Positions 8,032 through 15,921 of a stretch of 64,000 nt of DNA are shown piece after piece. The notes under the pieces were generated by a model. That model made no database searches, had not been told where the DNA came from, and was given only the letters and a program-made list of their open reading frames with translations. How positions within the stretch are numbered: position 1 is the first letter of the stretch; each line of letters begins with the position of its first letter. This DNA comes from Gemmiger formicilis (GTDB lineage: Bacteria; Bacillota; Clostridia; Oscillospirales; Ruminococcaceae): contig NZ_WQOH01000004.1 of the NCBI RefSeq assembly GCF_018784445.1, positions 124,001 to 188,000 on the forward strand, given 5' to 3'. Both the position numbers and the translations under genes were made by a program.

Positions 8032-8083
8032 CGGCGCACGTATAACGATATTTAGCCAAGTTATGGCGTTATGCTATGCGCCG
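8032..8083. repeat. Nested dyad between transporter remnant and glycosidase
   Basis: CGGCGCA-(3)-ATAACG ... CGTTAT-(4)-TGCGCCG: two nested inverted-repeat arms over 52 bp. It could be a processing or terminator hairpin in the transporter-glycosidase mRNA, or an operator for a sugar regulator. Confidence 0.45.
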
Positions 8084-8129
8084 GTTTCTTCTCCGTCAGC
8101 CAAGCCGCCCAAGAAAGGAATGTGGATAT

Positions 8130-10829
8130 ATGGATCTTGAGAAGCAAAAACAGATGCCGGTATGGGGACCGTATTCCAAGAAATACATGGGGCTCTCACG
8201 TGTGATGAAGGAGAGCGCGATTCCCGGTGCCAGATTTGACCTGGTGATATATCCCACCTATGCCAATAGCTCAGTGCCAGCGCCCAATGTTACGGTGCCG
8301 TCCAATTATCATCCCTGGCAGGCGGACCCGGAGGGGCGATATTTCCAATATCGGTATGAGCTGATTTGGAAGGATCAGTTGTATGCGGATGTGGAATTTT
8401 TTGAACTGGATGAGGAGACCTGGGGCGTCCGGGTGGAGTATCACAACCACACGGACCGACCGCAAAATTGCCTGCTCAATCTACTTTCAGCCATTGAATA
8501 CCCACAGATAACTGTCAACACCCCTGTGCTGCCCGAAAAGCATGATTACTGGAAGGCCATCGACTACCAGAACCTGCAATTTGCCAGAAAGAGACCGTGG
8601 GACCGACTCAATCCGGATGGATTGAAAAAAGGGGAAGTACAACAGAAAGACTTTGTGGACGGTGTGGGCGTGGGGGAAACCTTCTATGCATTCATGGCTG
8701 CCCACCTGAAGCTGAAGGCTTTTGGCGGTGATTCTGATGACACAATCTCATTTCAGCGGGAGATTAAGAATCAGTACCGGAATGGAGTACTGTGTGTGCG
8801 TTACCAGACGGTGAATGAGTCCGAGAATGTGGTATTTGCCACTGCATACGGAGACATTACTTTTGAAAAAACAAGCACAACCAGAATAGCCTTCCTGGAA
8901 TTGGGGCAGCTGGAGCCAGGCGTGTTTCAGTTGGATCTGGTATCCAAAGGTACCAACGGAAATGGAGTGAAGCTGGACTTTTTCTGTATTGTGGAGCGGG
9001 AGGATATCCACGAAATAACCGTGACGCAGACAAAGCGAAATGTCATTCCGGATATAGAAGAAACTGGACACACTACAAAATACCGCTATCATTATCACGA
9101 GAAAGAGATTGGCCTGACTATTTTCAATCCCCGCGTGCGGAAAAGAACCTTGCATTCCGGCTGCATTGAGGATGCCTTGGTTACAAGAATGAGTAACTCC
9201 GACCACACCTATGACGACTTGACCCGAAGCTTCTCCAACTCGTTTCAGCAGAAGCACTCGGATGATGGCTTTTATCACATCAATGTGGTGGAGGCGATCT
9301 TCCTTGCGCCTAACACTTCAAAGACAGAGTATTTATATGTCAGCAGCACTGGTGCTCAGTATACTCAGGAACAGCTGGAGAAAAAGCGGCTACTTTATGT
9401 GGAACAGCAGCAAAAATGCTGCAACCGGGCGGGAGAGCCCTTTGCCTTTGCTGTTCGGCTGATGAAATCGGCCATATTCTCAAATGTGGTCTACCCGATT
9501 TGCAGGCACGGCTGTCAGATTATCCACTACACCCCGGGAAAGCGGTGGGACAGTCTCTATACATGGGATTCCGGAATGATCGGGATTGGTATGCTGGAGT
9601 ATTCCACGCAAAAAGCGGAATATGTGCTGGATACCTACTTGTCAGAAAAAGACAACCAGGATTTTGCCTTTTTGTTCCACGGATCTATGGTGCCCACACA
9701 ATTTTATCTGTTCTACGAACTGCTACAGAAGCTGCCGCCAGAGGGCAAAGCCCGGCTCAAGCAGTACTATCCCATGCTCCGGAGGTATTATCAGTTTTTC
9801 GCTGGGAAAAGCGAGGGGTCTACAACCGCCCGGTATAAGAGCGGCCTGCTTACTGTGTACGATTACTTCTACAACGCCAGCGGCATGGACGACTATCCGG
9901 CCCAGGTGGAACTGCATAAGCAGAAGTTGGAGCATTCTGTGGCTCCCCTTTGCAGCAGCGTACATCTGGTGCGCATCGCAAAATTCATGAAGGCTATTGC
10001 GGAGTATTTTGGGTACGAGCAGGATGTCCAGCAATATGCCGATGACGCAAAGCAGGTGGGAGATGCCATTGTCAACCATGCTTGGGACGAGGAAAGCGGA
10101 TATTTCGGCTATGTGGTACATGACGAAAATCTCTACGCTGCAGGTATTTTGAGAACGGAAACGGGAGAAAACTATAACAAGGGTGTAGACGGCGTTACCC
10201 CGCTGATTGCGGGGGTCACAACCCCGGAGCAGACCCAGCGGCTACTTGCACACCTGACAAGTCAGCAAGAGCTGTTTACCCCGGTAGGTATATCTACTGT
10301 GGACCAGAGTGCTGGATATTACTATGACAATGGATACTGGAACGGAAGTGTGTGGCTTCCGTATCAGTATTTCCTTTGGAAATCCATGCTGGATTTGGGA
10401 TATGGGAAATTTGCAGAGAAAATTGCCAAAACAGCCTTGCATGCCTGGAGCCAAGAGACGGATTTCAGCTATAACACCTTTGAACTGATCCAAATTGAAA
10501 GTGAGCGAGGAGGATGGTTCCATCAGTTCAGTGGCTTATCCTCTCCACTTGTGGTGTGGTATCATTCATACTATAAGCCGGGTAACGTAACGGTTGGGTT
10601 TGACACCTGGCTGGAGGAATGGCACTTTTCTAACGATTATTCCAGCGCTAGAATTCAGTATAAAACCAGTCGAGTGGGAGGCTTACTTCTAGCCGTGATG
10701 AATGAGGAATATTCGGACTACTCCGTTACTATTGATGGAGAGCCAGCGCAATTTGCGCAGCGAATCCCAGGCACACTAGAGATTCAGTTGCTTCATTGTC
10801 AGGGAGAAGTGATAGTTCAAGCTAAATAA
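8130..10829 (+). CDS. GH63/trehalase-like (alpha/alpha)6-barrel glycoside hydrolase
   Basis: An 899-aa protein without signal peptide, hence probably cytoplasmic. The N-terminal half (to about 420) is beta-rich; the C-terminal half is an (alpha/alpha)6 barrel. Recognisable barrel motifs are WDSLYTWDSG at about 472-482, carrying a likely catalytic Asp, and YYDNGYWNGSVWLPYQYF at about 730-745, characteristic of clan GH-G (GH63, GH37 and mannosylglycerate-hydrolase-like proteins). Substrate unknown, probably an alpha-linked oligosaccharide brought in by the transporter whose remnant lies upstream. ATG 8130 follows AAGAAAGGAA at ten bases. The AT-rich codon use differs from the core genome. Confidence 0.75.
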   Translation: MDLEKQKQMPVWGPYSKKYMGLSRVMKESAIPGARFDLVIYPTYANSSVPAPNVTVPSNYHPWQADPEGRYFQYRYELIWKDQLYADVEFFELDEETWGVRVEYHNHTDRPQNCLLNLLSAIEYPQITVNTPVLPEKHDYWKAIDYQNLQFARKRPWDRLNPDGLKKGEVQQKDFVDGVGVGETFYAFMAAHLKLKAFGGDSDDTISFQREIKNQYRNGVLCVRYQTVNESENVVFATAYGDITFEKTSTTRIAFLELGQLEPGVFQLDLVSKGTNGNGVKLDFFCIVEREDIHEITVTQTKRNVIPDIEETGHTTKYRYHYHEKEIGLTIFNPRVRKRTLHSGCIEDALVTRMSNSDHTYDDLTRSFSNSFQQKHSDDGFYHINVVEAIFLAPNTSKTEYLYVSSTGAQYTQEQLEKKRLLYVEQQQKCCNRAGEPFAFAVRLMKSAIFSNVVYPICRHGCQIIHYTPGKRWDSLYTWDSGMIGIGMLEYSTQKAEYVLDTYLSEKDNQDFAFLFHGSMVPTQFYLFYELLQKLPPEGKARLKQYYPMLRRYYQFFAGKSEGSTTARYKSGLLTVYDYFYNASGMDDYPAQVELHKQKLEHSVAPLCSSVHLVRIAKFMKAIAEYFGYEQDVQQYADDAKQVGDAIVNHAWDEESGYFGYVVHDENLYAAGILRTETGENYNKGVDGVTPLIAGVTTPEQTQRLLAHLTSQQELFTPVGISTVDQSAGYYYDNGYWNGSVWLPYQYFLWKSMLDLGYGKFAEKIAKTALHAWSQETDFSYNTFELIQIESERGGWFHQFSGLSSPLVVWYHSYYKPGNVTVGFDTWLEEWHFSNDYSSARIQYKTSRVGGLLLAVMNEEYSDYSVTIDGEPAQFAQRIPGTLEIQLLHCQGEVIVQAK

Positions 10830-10914
10830 ACATAGTATGCTGGAACTTCTGAAATATAGGTAATGACAAACTTGGTCACAATCTATAAAACAGTCATTGA
10901 TATTAGCCTCTCAA

Positions 10915-10953
10915 GAAACCCGGCTATACGTCAAGTATGAGCCGGGTTTCTGG
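10915..10953. repeat. Perfect 12-bp hairpin downstream of the glycosidase
   Basis: AGAAACCCGGCT ... AGCCGGGTTTCT with a 14-base loop. No T-run follows. It immediately precedes the intron-like sequence, and group IIC introns are known to insert just after terminator stem-loops. Confidence 0.55.
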
Positions 10954-10954
10954 C

Positions 10955-11168
10955 GTAGTGTGCCAGGCATGGGCAACAACTAAGTGGTGAGAGACCACTA
11001 CGCGCTTGGCAGTAGGAAGTGATATTGACAATATCATGTGGCGGTTACATGGGAGGAAAGTTCTTGTTCCTACTCGGGGAGGTTTTGCAGACGGAGAGTA
11101 GGGAGATCCGAAAGCCGCAGTAACAACGAGCTGCAAGAAGCCAGCCGAGGCCATAGTCAACGTCACTT
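10955..11168 (+). mobile_element. Group II intron 5' fragment (domain I region), no reverse transcriptase
   Basis: The sequence has the look of a bacterial group II intron 5' end: a TGTGCCAGG-type start, CAACTAAGTGGTGAGAGACC followed by ACTACG (the conserved GGTGAAAGTCC-like hairpin), GGCAGTAGGAAGTG, and GAAGCCAGCCGAGGCCATAG, which in intact introns lies before the maturase ORF. No reverse transcriptase and no domain V hairpin could be found before the terminator at 11181, so this is a remnant or internally deleted copy. Recognition is from memory of intron consensus, not from a covariance search. Confidence 0.5.
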
Positions 11169-11180
11169 AGTTAAATAGGC

Positions 11181-11226
11181 AATCCCTCTACACCAACACA
11201 GAACTTGGTATAGAGGGATTTTTTTC
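11181..11226 (+). terminator. Strong intrinsic terminator
   Basis: A 14-bp stem (AATCCCTCTACACC / GGTATAGAGGGATT, one mismatch) followed by TTTTT. It closes off transcription coming from the glycosidase/intron side before the recombinase module. Confidence 0.75.
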
Positions 11227-11270
11227 TAAACACTGTAAGCGCTCAACCACAACCGTCAGACAAAAATAAA

Positions 11271-11294
11271 GCTGGAGCCAAAATCGGCTCCAGC
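11271..11294 (-). terminator. Perfect 9-bp hairpin, minus-strand T-tract
   Basis: GCTGGAGCC-aaaatc-GGCTCCAGC. On the minus strand it is followed by TTTATTTTTG, so it would terminate a leftward transcript; no minus-strand gene is evident to its right. It may be part of the recombinase module's end structure. Confidence 0.4.
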
Positions 11295-11373
11295 AAACTT
11301 CAATCAATTTCACAACATGGACAGGCAAGAAAATTTGCCCCTTTACATACGATGAACAAAGGAGGTAGAGCGT

Positions 11374-11517
11374 ATGAAACAAACCTTGCCTGTTGTGCAC
11401 TGCATATATACTGAAGCCGAAAAGAGCCTCGCTGAGTTGCTGGAGGAGTCTTTTCGGCTTTATCTTGTCCGCATCCTTGCGACATCTGAGGAACCCGTTG
11501 TACAATGTTTGCGATGA
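11374..11517 (+). CDS. 47-aa small protein preceding serine recombinase
   Basis: A short ORF (start MKQTLPVVHCIYTEAE, core SLAELLEESFRLYLVRIL) with an excellent AGGAGG site at 11360-11365 and eight-base spacing. It ends right before the recombinase leader with a 28-bp gap to the recombinase ATG. The ESFRLYL-type helix is reminiscent of small proteins that repeatedly precede TnpX-like recombinases in Firmicute elements, possibly a DNA-binding accessory or excision factor. That role is inference; I know of no tested function. Confidence 0.6.
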   Translation: MKQTLPVVHCIYTEAEKSLAELLEESFRLYLVRILATSEEPVVQCLR

Positions 11518-11544
11518 GTGGTCGCTTATTTCAAGGAGGAAACT

Positions 11545-13122
11545 ATGTACTTAGAAATAAGCAACCCTATGGATTACCATGTCGCATTGTACATCCGTTT
11601 ATCAAAGGAGGATGAGACCGAAGGACCATCCCAAAGTGTAACCAACCAGAAATCCCTGCTCAATGAATTTGTTCAGCAGCATCGCCTTTCCGTTTACGAT
11701 ACCTATGTCGATGATGGTTGGAGCGGTACCAGTTTTGACCGCCCTGACTTTCAGCGCATGATTGAGGATATCGAAGCCAAGAAGGTCAACATGGTTATCA
11801 CCAAAGACCTATCCCGTCTGGGCCGTGACTATATCATGACCGGTCATTATATGGAGAGATACTTCCCCGAAAAGAGAGTGCGCTACATTTCGTTGTTGGA
11901 CGGTATTGACACCGGTGTAGAATCCACCGCCAATGACATTACCCCGTTCCGTGCCATTATGAACGATATGTATGCCAAAGACATTTCCAAGAAGATCAAA
12001 TCCGTCAAGCGGGATAAACAGCGGAAAGGGCAGTTCATTGGCGGCAAGCCCATGTATGGCTATAAGATGCATCCGACGGAGAAAAACAAAATTGTCATCG
12101 ACGAGGAAGTGGCTCCTGTGGTGCGCAGAATCTTCGCCATGGCATTGGATGGTATGAGCTGCCGCAAGATTGCGACGACTCTCAACGAAGAAGGTGTTCC
12201 GACGCCTGCAACTTACTGTGGCTGGAATATGGGACGCAAAGGTCCTTATGCCGGACTTTGGTCCAGCGAACGCATTTCTGAAATGCTGCAGAACGAAACC
12301 TACCTGGGCAATATGGTTCAAGGACGAACGGTGAAAATCAGCTACAAGTCCAAGAAATGTCTGAAACAAGATCGGGAAAACTGGGTTGTAGTTGAAAACA
12401 CCCACGAACCGCTGATTGACAAAGAAACCTTTCAGAAGGTGCGGATGCTGGTCAACAGCCGCAAGCACACCCGAAGCAGAACCTATGACTTCTTATTAAA
12501 AGGCTTGATTTTCTGCCATGAGTGCGGTTATCCAATGGCGGTGCTAAATCGTCCGCCGGTATCCGGTGAAGATCGACTGTTTTTCGTGTGTCGAACCTAC
12601 CAGCGTTTCACCAAAGCAGGTGTCTGTTCCTGCCACTCCATCAAAGAGCAGGTCGTTACCGAAGCGGTTCTGGCTAAAGTCAGAGAAGTCTGTGAAGCCT
12701 ATCTTGATCCAAATAAGCTTCAGCCAATTGCTGCCGATGCAGTAGAGAAAGCCCGCAAGGCGGAAAACCATGAAGCAGAAATCCAGTCCATTCAGAATAA
12801 GATCGACAGTCTGACTGCCAACCTGGATAAGATGTATATGGATCGGCTGACCGGACTTCTTGCCGAAGCGGACTTCGAGCGCATCTATCAGCGAGTGAAG
12901 ATGGACAGAACTTCTCTGGAAGAGAAGCTGAAAGAGCTGGAATCACAAAAAGAAAGCCCGGTCAGCACAGAAGACCGAGCAAGAGAGCTGGTGCAGCAGT
13001 TTTTGGATTCTGCCTACACCAGCCGGGAGCTTCTGGTCAGCCTCATCGAGCGTGTGGAACTGACCGAAAACAAACAAATCATCATCAAATTCCGCTTCCG
13101 TGAGTTGGAAGCGATTTCTTAG
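11545..13122 (+). CDS. Large serine recombinase (TnpX-like, resolvase/recombinase/zinc ribbon)
   Basis: A 525-aa protein. The resolvase/invertase catalytic domain spans about residues 10-150, with the nucleophilic Ser at about 20 in VALYIRLSKED and an Arg cluster (DLSRLGRDY). The Recombinase domain covers about 165-275 (MSCRKIATTLNEEGVPTP), a zinc ribbon FCHECGYP...FVC...CSC about 323-360, and a coiled coil about 395-460. These enzymes integrate and excise transposons without host factors by 2-bp staggered cuts. ATG 11545 follows AAGGAGG. It marks the right part of an integrated element. Lower GC than the core genome. Confidence 0.93.
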   Translation: MYLEISNPMDYHVALYIRLSKEDETEGPSQSVTNQKSLLNEFVQQHRLSVYDTYVDDGWSGTSFDRPDFQRMIEDIEAKKVNMVITKDLSRLGRDYIMTGHYMERYFPEKRVRYISLLDGIDTGVESTANDITPFRAIMNDMYAKDISKKIKSVKRDKQRKGQFIGGKPMYGYKMHPTEKNKIVIDEEVAPVVRRIFAMALDGMSCRKIATTLNEEGVPTPATYCGWNMGRKGPYAGLWSSERISEMLQNETYLGNMVQGRTVKISYKSKKCLKQDRENWVVVENTHEPLIDKETFQKVRMLVNSRKHTRSRTYDFLLKGLIFCHECGYPMAVLNRPPVSGEDRLFFVCRTYQRFTKAGVCSCHSIKEQVVTEAVLAKVREVCEAYLDPNKLQPIAADAVEKARKAENHEAEIQSIQNKIDSLTANLDKMYMDRLTGLLAEADFERIYQRVKMDRTSLEEKLKELESQKESPVSTEDRARELVQQFLDSAYTSRELLVSLIERVELTENKQIIIKFRFRELEAIS

Positions 13123-13440
13123 GGCCAATCGTTTACAATAGGCGCGGCGGAATGTTTCCCGCATTGAAAAACATGCCTTAAAGCACTTGCAGGAGCAGTG
13201 GAAGGCAGGGGGCTGAACCACTTAACCGGTAGAGTTGAATTGGAGCGGTTTACAGCAAAAAAACGGAAATGCGGCAAAAGTGTGGCATGGTGCGGCACGG
13301 CTTGCCACGCATATGCCACAGTACGCGAAACGTCGAATCTAGGCCCAAAAACTGGAAATCTACAAAAATACAGAGGGAATGTGCGAGACTTGTTAAAATG
13401 TTACAATATAGCATAAACTTTTTTGAAGAAATTTCCCAAA
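13123..13440. other. Non-coding stretch, probable right end of the integrated element
   Basis: No convincing gene. It contains an imperfect long hairpin at 13282-13319 (outer arms GTGGCAT / ATGCCAC, inner arms TGCG-GC / GC-CACGCA) and short direct echoes of GAATGTGCGAGA-type sequence further on. The recombinase ends at 13122 and the core-genome BlaI gene has its own promoter at 13446, so the element boundary is expected here. No att core could be paired because the left end was not identified. Confidence 0.4.
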
Positions 13441-13445
13441 AACCA

Positions 13446-13472
13446 TTGACATTTATCTCACGAACCTATACT
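13446..13472 (+). promoter_or_regulatory. Sigma-A type promoter of blaI-like gene
   Basis: TTGACA (13446-13451) and TATACT (13467-13472), 15-bp spacer, 38 bases before the GTG start. Confidence 0.55.
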
Positions 13473-13510
13473 ATTAAAGCATAGATATTTGTTGAGAGAG
13501 GTATAGAAAC

Positions 13511-13879
13511 GTGCATCTGACAAAAAGCGAACAACAGATTATGGAAATTTTCTGGCAGGCTGACCACGCCATGGCCCAGACGGAAGTTGTCTCCACCTGT
13601 GTTGACCGCAAGTGGAAGGAGCGCTCCATTTTTTCCATGCTGAACAGCCTGATGGAAAAGGGTGTTCTGCGTGAAGTGGGCTTTGTGCGCAGTGGCAAAA
13701 CGTATGCTCGTACCTTTGAACCGGCTATGACCCATGCAGAGTATTTGGCGTCTGTTGTGGCGGAGCAGCTGCCCGCAAAGCAGCTGCCTGAGCTGCTGGC
13801 CGCCCTGATGCAGAAGGTCGAAACGACCCCGGCCATCCAGAAGGAAATGCGTGCAGCCTTGCGGGATAATGCACAGTAA
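13511..13879 (+). CDS. BlaI/MecI/CopY family transcriptional repressor
   Basis: A 122-aa winged-helix protein. MHLTKSEQQIMEIFWQ and ERSIFSMLNSLMEKGVL are the typical N-terminal DNA-binding part of BlaI/MecI (Penicillinase_R family), with a helical dimerisation tail. The GTG start follows GAGAGAGG with suitable spacing. Classical members are inactivated by cleavage after signalling from a BlaR1-type metalloprotease, but none is encoded nearby, so it is an orphan; CopY-like metal or other signals are possible. A bidirectional terminator separates it from the convergent aminotransferase. Confidence 0.88.
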   Translation: MHLTKSEQQIMEIFWQADHAMAQTEVVSTCVDRKWKERSIFSMLNSLMEKGVLREVGFVRSGKTYARTFEPAMTHAEYLASVVAEQLPAKQLPELLAALMQKVETTPAIQKEMRAALRDNAQ

Positions 13880-13899
13880 TTTTTGATTTGTTCAAAACG

Positions 13900-13944
13900 A
13901 AAAAACACCGTCGACTCGGCTTGGGTCGACGGTGCTTTTGTTTA
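13900..13944. terminator. Bidirectional terminator between blaI-like gene and aminotransferase
   Basis: Perfect stem CACCGTCGAC / GTCGACGGTG (13906-13915, 13925-13934) with an A-tract on the left and CTTTTGTTT on the right, serving both convergent genes. Confidence 0.85.
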
Positions 13945-13945
13945 T

Positions 13946-15109
13946 TTACAGGATTCCGCTTTCCTTGATAGCGTTCACAGCCTCGCCAATCTTTTCCACC
14001 GGCATGGTCAGGGCAAAACGCACGTAGCCTTCGCCGCTGGGACCAAAGCTGGAACCCGGCGTGCAGATAACGCCAGCCTTATCGATGAGGGCCAGGCAGA
14101 ACTCCATACTCGTCTTGTACCCTGCGGGCACCGGTGCCCAGACAAACATACTGCCGTGGCTGTTGGGCACATCCCAGCCGATGCTGCGCAGACCGCCGCA
14201 CAGGGCGTCGCGGCGGCGCTGGTACTCGCCGCACTGGCGCTGCACGCCGTCCAGCGGGCCGGTCAAAGCCGCGATGGCAACTCTCTGGATGGGCAGGAAC
14301 ATACCAAAATCGATTTGGGTGCGCAGTTTTTTACAGGCGGCGATCACATCGGGGCGCCCGACCAGGAACGAAATGCGCGCGCCGGTCACGTTGAAGCTCT
14401 TGCTCAGGGAGAAGAACTCCACCGCGCATTCCTCGGCCCCCGGCGTGTTGAAGATGCTGCCGCCGTGGGCGCCGTCAAAGATGATATCGCTGTACGCGTT
14501 GTCATGCACGAGCAAAATATCGTACTTACGGCAGAAAGCGACGATCTCGGCGTAGAGCTCCGGCGTGCCGACGCTGCCCACCGGGTTGGCGGGCAGGCTG
14601 ACCAGCATGAACTTTGCCTTGCGGGCAACATCCTCGGGGATGGCGGAGACGTCGGGCAAAAAATGGTTTTCCTTCGTCAGTTTATAGTACCACGGCTCGG
14701 CACCGCCCAGGCGGGAGCCGGTCATAAAGACAGGGTAGCAGGGGTCGGGCAGCAAAACCAAATCGCCGTCATTGCACAGCGCCAGGCCCAGATGGCCGAT
14801 GCCGTCCTGGCTGCCGGAAAAGCTCATGACCTTGTCCGGCGTGATGGTGTCCACGTTGAAACGGCGCTGGTAGTAACCGCAGACGGCGTTCAGCATCTCG
14901 GGAATATCCCGCAGGCTGTACTTCCAGTTTTCGTTGTCCTGCGCGGCGTCGATGAGCGCCTGCTTCAGGTGGTCGGCGGGAGCAAAATCCGGCGTGCCGA
15001 CGCTTAAATTGTACAGGTGACGCCCTTCGGCTTCCAGCGCGACCTTTTTATCGTTGAGCGCAGCAAAAATCTCCGGGCCGAACAGTTCCAGACGATGGGA
15101 AAACTCCAT
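13946..15109 (-). CDS. Class I/II pyridoxal-phosphate aminotransferase (DapL/AspC-like)
   Basis: A 387-aa fold-type I aminotransferase. Evidence is the N-terminal NLSVGTPDFAPADHL, SGSQDGIGHLGLAL (cofactor phosphate loop), DNAYSDIIFDG (Asp binding the pyridine N), the PLP lysine at about 236 in FFSLSKSFN, and a substrate Arg near the C terminus (GYVRFALTMP). This subgroup includes LL-diaminopimelate aminotransferases and alanine/aspartate aminotransferases; the exact substrate is not decidable here. Monocistronic, read from a strong promoter that shares its -35 box with the divergent gene. Confidence 0.85.
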   Translation of the reverse strand: MEFSHRLELFGPEIFAALNDKKVALEAEGRHLYNLSVGTPDFAPADHLKQALIDAAQDNENWKYSLRDIPEMLNAVCGYYQRRFNVDTITPDKVMSFSGSQDGIGHLGLALCNDGDLVLLPDPCYPVFMTGSRLGGAEPWYYKLTKENHFLPDVSAIPEDVARKAKFMLVSLPANPVGSVGTPELYAEIVAFCRKYDILLVHDNAYSDIIFDGAHGGSIFNTPGAEECAVEFFSLSKSFNVTGARISFLVGRPDVIAACKKLRTQIDFGMFLPIQRVAIAALTGPLDGVQRQCGEYQRRRDALCGGLRSIGWDVPNSHGSMFVWAPVPAGYKTSMEFCLALIDKAGVICTPGSSFGPSGEGYVRFALTMPVEKIGEAVNAIKESGIL

Positions 15110-15136
15110 TCCAAAAACCTCACTTCTCTATGTAGA

Positions 15137-15169
15137 TTTATACACGATTCGCACGTTTCCGTGTATAAA
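15137..15169. repeat. 10-bp inverted repeat in aminotransferase 5' region
   Basis: TTTATACACG-(13)-CGTGTATAAA, perfect. It lies just downstream of the minus-strand -10 box (15177-15182), covering the start of the transcript, so it could be an operator or an mRNA leader hairpin. Confidence 0.6.
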
Positions 15170-15176
15170 CATTCTC

Positions 15177-15205
15177 ATTATACGCCCCGCCGACAAACCT
15201 TGCAA
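15177..15205 (-). promoter_or_regulatory. Promoter of the aminotransferase gene
   Basis: On the minus strand: -35 TTGCAA (15200-15205), 17-bp spacer, -10 TATAAT (15177-15182). Confidence 0.8.
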
Positions 15206-15228
15206 GGGATTTATAAAAGAGGTATAAT
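15200..15228 (+). promoter_or_regulatory. Promoter of the membrane-protein gene, sharing the -35 with the divergent promoter
   Basis: On the plus strand: -35 TTGCAA (15200-15205, the same six bases used on the other strand because the box is palindromic), 17-bp spacer, -10 TATAAT (15223-15228). The transcript would carry a 90-nt leader with a GCAGGG/CCCTGC hairpin at 15249-15276. Confidence 0.75.
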
Positions 15229-15248
15229 AAATTTGTTATTGCATCCGT

Positions 15249-15276
15249 GCAGGGACCGTACCTATGCGGCCCCTGC
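15249..15276. repeat. Partial family A palindromic element
   Basis: GCAGGG-A-CCG ... CGG-CCCCTGC: one half of the double-hairpin family described for 49431-49517. Confidence 0.5.
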
Positions 15277-15323
15277 AAAGCGGCGCAGATAAAAGCGTAT
15301 AATAAACCGTCAGGAGTTCCACC

Positions 15324-15818
15324 ATGGATAAACGCAACAAAACCGCATTAGCTTACCTGCTTATCGGGGTGGCGGCGGCGGGGCGGGCCTTGCTCGCCGT
15401 GCCGGAGGCCGCTGCCATTCAGGAAGTTTCCCTCACTGTGCTGGCGCTGGTCGGCTACCTGCTGCTGGCGGGCGAGGCCAAACTGCCCATCGTGTTCGGT
15501 GCGGCGGGGCTGGTGCTGGAATTGATTTTAAGCGGCGCACAGAGCGGCGGCGCGTGGGTCTGGCTGGAACCGGCGCTGCGTGCGGTGGACCTGTGGCTGT
15601 TCTGGGGCGCGGCGCTGGTGCTGCTGCGGCTGTGCGGCAAGGCGGCCAGCAAAATGCCGCTTGTCGCCGCTGTGCCGCTGGCCGTCTACACCGTGGCGCA
15701 TTTTCTGCCGTCCGCTGCCACCGTCGCTGCCGTGGCCTTTGTGGCGTTCAGTGTCGTCATGCTTTGGTTCGCCGCCAGCATGATCCGCGCCTACAACGAC
15801 GCCCGCGTAAAAAAATAA
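15324..15818 (+). CDS. Hypothetical membrane protein with about five transmembrane helices
   Basis: A 164-aa, strongly hydrophobic protein rich in Ala, Leu and Val with about five helices and a short basic tail (RAYNDARVKK). A CAGGAG site stands nine bases before the ATG. I recognise no family. It is preceded by a strong promoter and followed, after 100 bp containing another promoter-like TATACT (15873), by the glycan operon, so it is probably a separate unit. Confidence 0.65.
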   Translation: MDKRNKTALAYLLIGVAAAGRALLAVPEAAAIQEVSLTVLALVGYLLLAGEAKLPIVFGAAGLVLELILSGAQSGGAWVWLEPALRAVDLWLFWGAALVLLRLCGKAASKMPLVAAVPLAVYTVAHFLPSAATVAAVAFVAFSVVMLWFAASMIRAYNDARVKK

Positions 15819-15921
15819 GGCGATTTTCCGCAAATCTGTTCCGCGATAAAGTGACAAATACCGCAAACTGTGTTATACTAAACACGATTATAAAAATTCA
15901 GCTGGAAAGAAGGCTTTACTC

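Noticed and set aside
11188-11505. Minus-strand 105-codon frame before the recombinase
   Set aside because: Needs a TTG start without a ribosome site, runs through two hairpins and is antisense to the better supported small ORF.
13198-13416. 72-codon frame after the recombinase
   Set aside because: No ribosome site, poor composition, and overlaps a long hairpin; more likely the non-coding element end.
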